From the NCBI GenBank assembly GCA_030248215.1, contig JASANG010003008.1, positions 186,001-250,000 on the forward strand: a DNA stretch of 64,000 nucleotides, read 5' to 3'. Positions 60,395 through 64,000 of the stretch are shown in pieces. Both the position numbers and the translations under genes were made by a program. Positions within the stretch are counted from its first letter, which is position 1; every line of letters begins with the position of its first letter. The DNA comes from Enoplolaimus lenunculus (lineage: Eukaryota > Nematoda > Enoplea > Enoplida > Thoracostomopsidae). The notes beneath the pieces are model-generated. The model saw nothing but the letters and a program-made list of their open reading frames with translations. It made no database searches and was not told the origin of the DNA.

Positions 60395-60560
60395 AAGCAT
60401 ATTCCAAAGCCTAAGATTAAGCCTAAAGCTGAAATCTAAACGTAAGAATGAGCATATTAAGCCTAAGCCTAAGCCAAGCAAAAAATTAGTCTAAAGGTTA
60501 AGCTTACTCTATATATATTCTAGTCACACAGAATAACTGTCCGCTCCTGATCTTTACATG
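60395..60560 (+). repeat. TAAGCC-hexamer element
   Basis: Holds taagcctaagcctaagcc and flanking aaaaaattagtctaaag, the reverse orientation of the 1.9- and 62.9-kb copies. Confidence 0.65.
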
Positions 60561-60797
60561 GGCTAAATTGTCAAATTAAACATCATTCTATGTGCCTAAT
60601 TTTTATAAAACAAACCATTGTTCTCGGAATTCAAAACTGCAGATGAATGCGATTTTATATTTTTCACAGCCAGTTTTCGTTGAATACAACGTTTGACGAA
60701 AGCCATTACACAAAGAATGAAACGAATTGAAGTAAAGAATCGCAGCGAAGCATATATAACTGCAATAGCGTCTTCTGCATTACAGGGTTAAGAATGT

Positions 60798-61010
60798 TAC
60801 ACTGCAAAAAATTGTGAGTCAAATTGACTCCCTCCGAAATAGGCTCTACGGGACTACACAAAATGAGTCAAATTCGACTGCGCCAGAGTCAAACGTGCGA
60901 CTAAGTGAGTCGAATTTGACTCTGGTGGAGTCTGATTTGACTCAATTTGTGTAGTCCCATAGAGCCTATTTCGGAGGGAGTCAATTTGACTCACCATTTT
61001 TTGCAGTGTA
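60798..61010 (+). mobile_element. Foldback MITE, GAGTCAAATTTGACTC family
   Basis: TACACTGCAAAAAATTG to CATTTTTTGCAGTGTA; arms nearly perfect complements, including matched changes such as CTCTACGGGACTACAC and its complement, which suggests gene-conversion or replication through the hairpin. Confidence 0.9.
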
Positions 61011-61296
61011 CTTATCGTGTTAATGCCGTGAATTAGAAAATATAATCTCATTTGCATCGTCGAATGCGAATGAATTAAACATTAACGCAGTGGAAAACAC
61101 TTAGAGGATCCGCGTGACAGTGGAAAGAAGTCTTGCGTTTTTAGTAGAAAGTTTAATATTGTTTGCAAAAATGTCTCACCACTCATTTTCGTCTATAAGA
61201 TCGCCTCTTCTGTAGTACTTGAATGTTGCTTAAAGAATCCCACTTTTGTTTCACTCCAATTCTGAATCTCCGTAAATGTCAAATTCAAAAATTTAC

Positions 61297-61324
61297 GATT
61301 GAATTTAAACCGTTCCGTCTGCAT
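61297..61324 (-). CDS. Candidate first coding exon of the EF-hand gene
   Basis: On the minus strand an ATG at 61324 gives MQTERFKFN and one extra base, followed by a gtaaat donor. This is exactly the phase the exon at 59253 needs, making the join FN-L-DAIRRE. A TTTAG acceptor-like site lies 19 nt before the ATG. Support is only phase, signals and position; the 2 kb intron it implies is full of repeats. Another short ATG exon could exist. Confidence 0.35.
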
Positions 61325-61426
61325 AGAGTGTGGCTATGAGCAACTAAATGCAAATAGTATATTTACGAACATTAGACGCACGATGAGTAGTGTTTAACAA
61401 TTCTTACGTAAAATTGCACAGTTCAA

Positions 61427-61515
61427 GCTCGAGCGTCAAAATGGTATAAGTGAGGGGTCGCTGTTCAACGTCTCCCACTCATAAGACTGGTGTTTGAATC
61501 GTAGCTGAGATGTAG
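61427..61515 (+). repeat. tRNA-like SINE copy A
   Basis: ctcgagcgtcaa leader, then tataagtgaggggtcg, ctcccactc and tgtttgaatcgtagc (B box like). Diverged sister of copy B 269 bp downstream. Confidence 0.45.
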
Positions 61516-61695
61516 TGGGAAAACACATCGCAACATTTGAGTGAGGAACGCTCATTAACCCCTTCTCACATTGAGTTGCCTATAGGCAACTCAGCGCATT
61601 GTATATACGTTAAATAATATATATCGCACCGTGTTTAACAATTGCAACACGTATACTTAGTACTAAATCACCACAAGACGTGAGAGCCCCCTCGG

Positions 61696-61790
61696 GCTCG
61701 AGCGTCAAGCTCCTATAGCTGAGTGGTGATGGTATACGCCTCCCACTCCAGTCACCGGAGTTCGAATCCTAGCGTAAAAGTATGTCTCAG
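61696..61790 (+). repeat. tRNA-like SINE copy B
   Basis: The same ctcgagcgtcaa leader, then tatagctgagtggtgatggt (A box), ctcccactc and ggagttcgaatcc (B box). Closer to a consensus pol III promoter than copy A; the cloverleaf is incomplete. Confidence 0.5.
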
Positions 61791-62264
61791 GGGAAATAGA
61801 AAATACTCATGTGAGAAAGGGTTAATATAGTGTGTACCGCAACTTCTCTCGGAATTCATTGGGGTTGAGGTATATATAATAAAAATTTTAATCTACATGT
61901 ACAGCATATGCTCATGCGCATTGGGCGAATAGCCCATAATGTAATACGCAGTGCCGTATCTAGGATTTTTCGGTAGGTGGGATTCGATATCAACTTTATT
62001 ATGCACGTTACAATTTTCTTTTAATACTTCACAACGGGTGTCAAGAGTGCCAAGTGCTGATCGAAACGAAAAAATTAATTTATCGTGTTTAGTTATCCTC
62101 GAAGCGAAGCGAAGTTCACTATAGAATTTGATTCGTAACTATGCGTGGACTTTACCATTAAAAAATTTTATGTCTCTGCTTAAAAATTCCATATTCATGT
62201 ATCAATACTAAAAAGCAACTGCCGGTAAGAGCACGCAATAACATATCGGAAGGCTTAAAGTTAG

Positions 62265-62453
62265 TTACGTACGGGTGCGACAAGTTGCATTGCGAGAAAG
62301 AATATTTTGCCTAAAACGGGCCCGTCCGTTGTTGCACCCGAGGTTGGACCCGGCGCACAACCATTGAAAAAAGAGCGATCCAAACGCCTAGGCAAACATC
62401 TCCAGGTTGCGTCTCGAGCAAAAGAGCCGACAATTATCAGCAGTTTTTTTTAA
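62265..62453 (+). other. Unassigned coding-like open stretch
   Basis: After TTAAAGTTAG the plus strand is open for about 62 codons with high GC and a basic product: TGPSVVAPEVGPGAQPLKKE, RSKRLGKHLQVASRAKEPTI, ending SSFF and stop. There is no ATG. It may be a last exon or a decayed element fragment. Not recognised. Confidence 0.3.
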
Positions 62454-62519
62454 ATTTTGGGGTCCAAATTATCTGTAACATTAGCATTATCCTATACATA
62501 ATCGGGATAACGATCTAAG

Positions 62520-62694
62520 TACAAAATAGCGCTGGCGTGGTTAATATTTTGGAAATTGGCCGAAATGTTAAAGATGGGTACCTAAGGTATATATTAAAAT
62601 TGGGTAATGCTCGGAACCTGACCATACAAAAAGTCATGTCACCGTTTGCAACTGACGACGACATTGACGTAGTTTGGTATATAGGTAGCGCCCA
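62520..62694 (+). other. Unassigned candidate exon
   Basis: Between a CTAAG acceptor and a TATATAG|gtagcg donor the plus strand reads VVNILEIGRNVKDGYLRYIL, KLGNARNLTIQKVMSPFATD, DDIDVVWYI. The opposite strand is also open, so strand is uncertain. Not recognised. Confidence 0.25.
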
Positions 62695-62869
62695 GGTTTG
62701 CAAGCGCAGAAAAACATCTCCCCACTATATAGGTCTATTCTGAGTTCGGGGTAAAAACTAGGGGAAACCAAAAACGGATGCACTTTTTGTCAGTTTCTTA
62801 ACACCCTCCCTATAGCGCTAGTGAGTCAGGTATAGAACAGAGCCGGATCGTTTTCCGGAGGGGTATAAC

Positions 62870-63017
62870 AGAGTCAGTTTAAGCTTTAGACCAATTTTTA
62901 GGCTTACGCTTAGGCTTGGCAATAGGTCATACATACGCTTAAGCGTAGGCTTAGGCTTTAGGCTTAGGCTTAGGAATATGATTTTACTACTGTTCCGGCC
63001 CTGTTCTATACATGGGC
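62870..63017 (-). repeat. TTAGGC-hexamer element, second type
   Basis: gtttaagctttagaccaatt, then cttaggcttagg runs, then actgttccggccctg and ctatacatgggcc. Matches 1930-2105. Confidence 0.75.
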
Positions 63018-63702
63018 CGCGCTAGTTGTCCGAATGGTTAAACAGAATTCGACAATGTGGGTCTTCTGCCTTAACAAAAACAACTCGAGTATTTATGACA
63101 ATCAAGCAATGATCTATACATGAAAAGAAAGTTGCACTGTTTTTAGACCTTGTGCAAATAAAAACAACGCGCAGAATATATTACTTTATGCAAATAGTGT
63201 CTGACATTACATTTTAGAGTCTAAATTAAGAAAGCTTTCACGATTCTTCTAGGCACGTGGACGCAATAAAAACTGAATCTTAAATTGTTTGTTCCGTGTA
63301 CAGAACGCGTTTAATTTGGTGTTTAGGCGTATAGCCTATAAATCTGCTGAAATGCCAAACGTGAAAATAGGTTTCTTCTTTACAAATGAAAGATTTAATT
63401 GACACACGGATTCACAGCGTAACACTGGTTCCTTTGGGAAATTTAGGTCTGGCGTAAACAGCAAATCACAGAAAAGACACAGTTGGCAGCAGGTAACAAA
63501 GATGTACTAAAATTATTTTAGTGGTGAAAAAACGGTTGTGAGCGGAACGAGTGATGAGCTGAAAACAAGTTTACTCGATGATTTTGAGTTTAGTTCTTGC
63601 TGATGGTGGAGCAGCTATGCTTGCACTGCCTTTGGATTTGCTGATGACGGAACAGCAAAAATAGGATCGACTTGGACATGCTGCAGTGCGTAAATGGGTG
63701 AG
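63018..63702. other. No gene seen
   Basis: AT-rich, one near-repeat of gctgatggtggagcagctatgc / gctgatgacggaacagcaaa at 63598-63658. No coding evidence. Confidence 0.4.
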
Positions 63703-63790
63703 ACAAAACCGGAGCTCAACAAATTTTGCTCGAGCCGGAACCGGAGGTGAAGCAAAACTAGATCATAAAAATTTTGTTGAATTTGCAATT
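63703..63790 (+). mobile_element. CAGGGTGCAACCGGAGG-family left-end fragment
   Basis: gagacaaaaccggagctcaac, gagccggaaccggaggtgaag; right end not found. Confidence 0.6.
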
Positions 63791-63956
63791 ATAATAATTT
63801 GCAAAGTATATACTGCTAAAAATGATTCTTAAGCTTTTCTGCCTTACAACTTTTTCTTTAAGAAAACTTTTTGAGACGGATGTGTTAAAAGGAGGTATAA
63901 TTTGCATATGTATTGTGTCGCCTACGTACACGTTTTAAGCAGACATAAATTGTATA

Positions 63957-64000
63957 TACACCGCAAAAAATGGTGAGTCAAATTGACTCTCCCGAAATAG
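63957..64000 (+). mobile_element. Foldback MITE, cut by the window end
   Basis: TACACCGCAAAAAATGG followed by GAGTCAAATTGACTC; the rest lies beyond the window. Confidence 0.8.

Noticed and set aside
1-64000. LTR retroelements, endogenous viruses or Polintons
   Set aside because: No long terminal repeats, reverse transcriptase, integrase, capsid or envelope-like frames were recognised in either strand.

Overview
The window is AT-rich nuclear DNA of an invertebrate animal. It shows spliced genes with GT-AG introns, metazoan-type proteins (an SLCO/OATP transporter with its Kazal-like loop, a neuronal-calcium-sensor-like EF-hand protein, mitochondrial ribosomal protein L38, TTC1) and a dense load of short non-autonomous DNA transposons. 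No bacterial operons, rRNA or CRISPR were seen. Splice-acceptor-like sites lie about 20-30 nt upstream of three start codons. This fits a lineage that uses spliced-leader trans-splicing, such as a tunicate, but the species cannot be fixed from the window.

Layout: (1) 1-9.2 kb holds repeats plus a previously hidden minus-strand gene of unknown function, seen as at least two convincing and up to four further candidate exons (8256 down to 1759). (2) 9.2-19.5 kb holds repeats and sequence with no recognised gene. (3) 19.57-23.71 kb is TTC1 (+, six exons). (4) 23.7-28.9 kb is repeats, including an AT microsatellite and a 0.8 kb array of a 9-bp unit. (5) 28.89-41.32 kb is an SLCO/OATP transporter (+, 16 exons, 711 residues). 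(6) 41.3-48.4 kb holds a 45-bp minisatellite, a 147-bp tandem duplication and several MITEs. (7) 48.49-54.07 kb is MRPL38 (+, eight exons, 451 residues). (8) 55.34-61.3 kb is an NCS/KChIP-like EF-hand gene (-), convergent with MRPL38 and packed with MITEs that touch its splice sites. (9) 61.4-64 kb holds tRNA-derived SINE-like copies, TTAGGC-type elements and an unassigned coding-like segment.

The genes are unrelated housekeeping and signalling genes and form no pathway. The most distinctive feature is the set of at least eight short inverted-repeat element families. Two of them share the same TACACTG ends, one carries telomere-like TAAGCC hexamers, one carries a GC-rich 31-bp array, and one appears to supply a splice donor to the EF-hand gene. 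All gene models were built by eye from reading frames, splice signals and remembered family sequences; no search was run.
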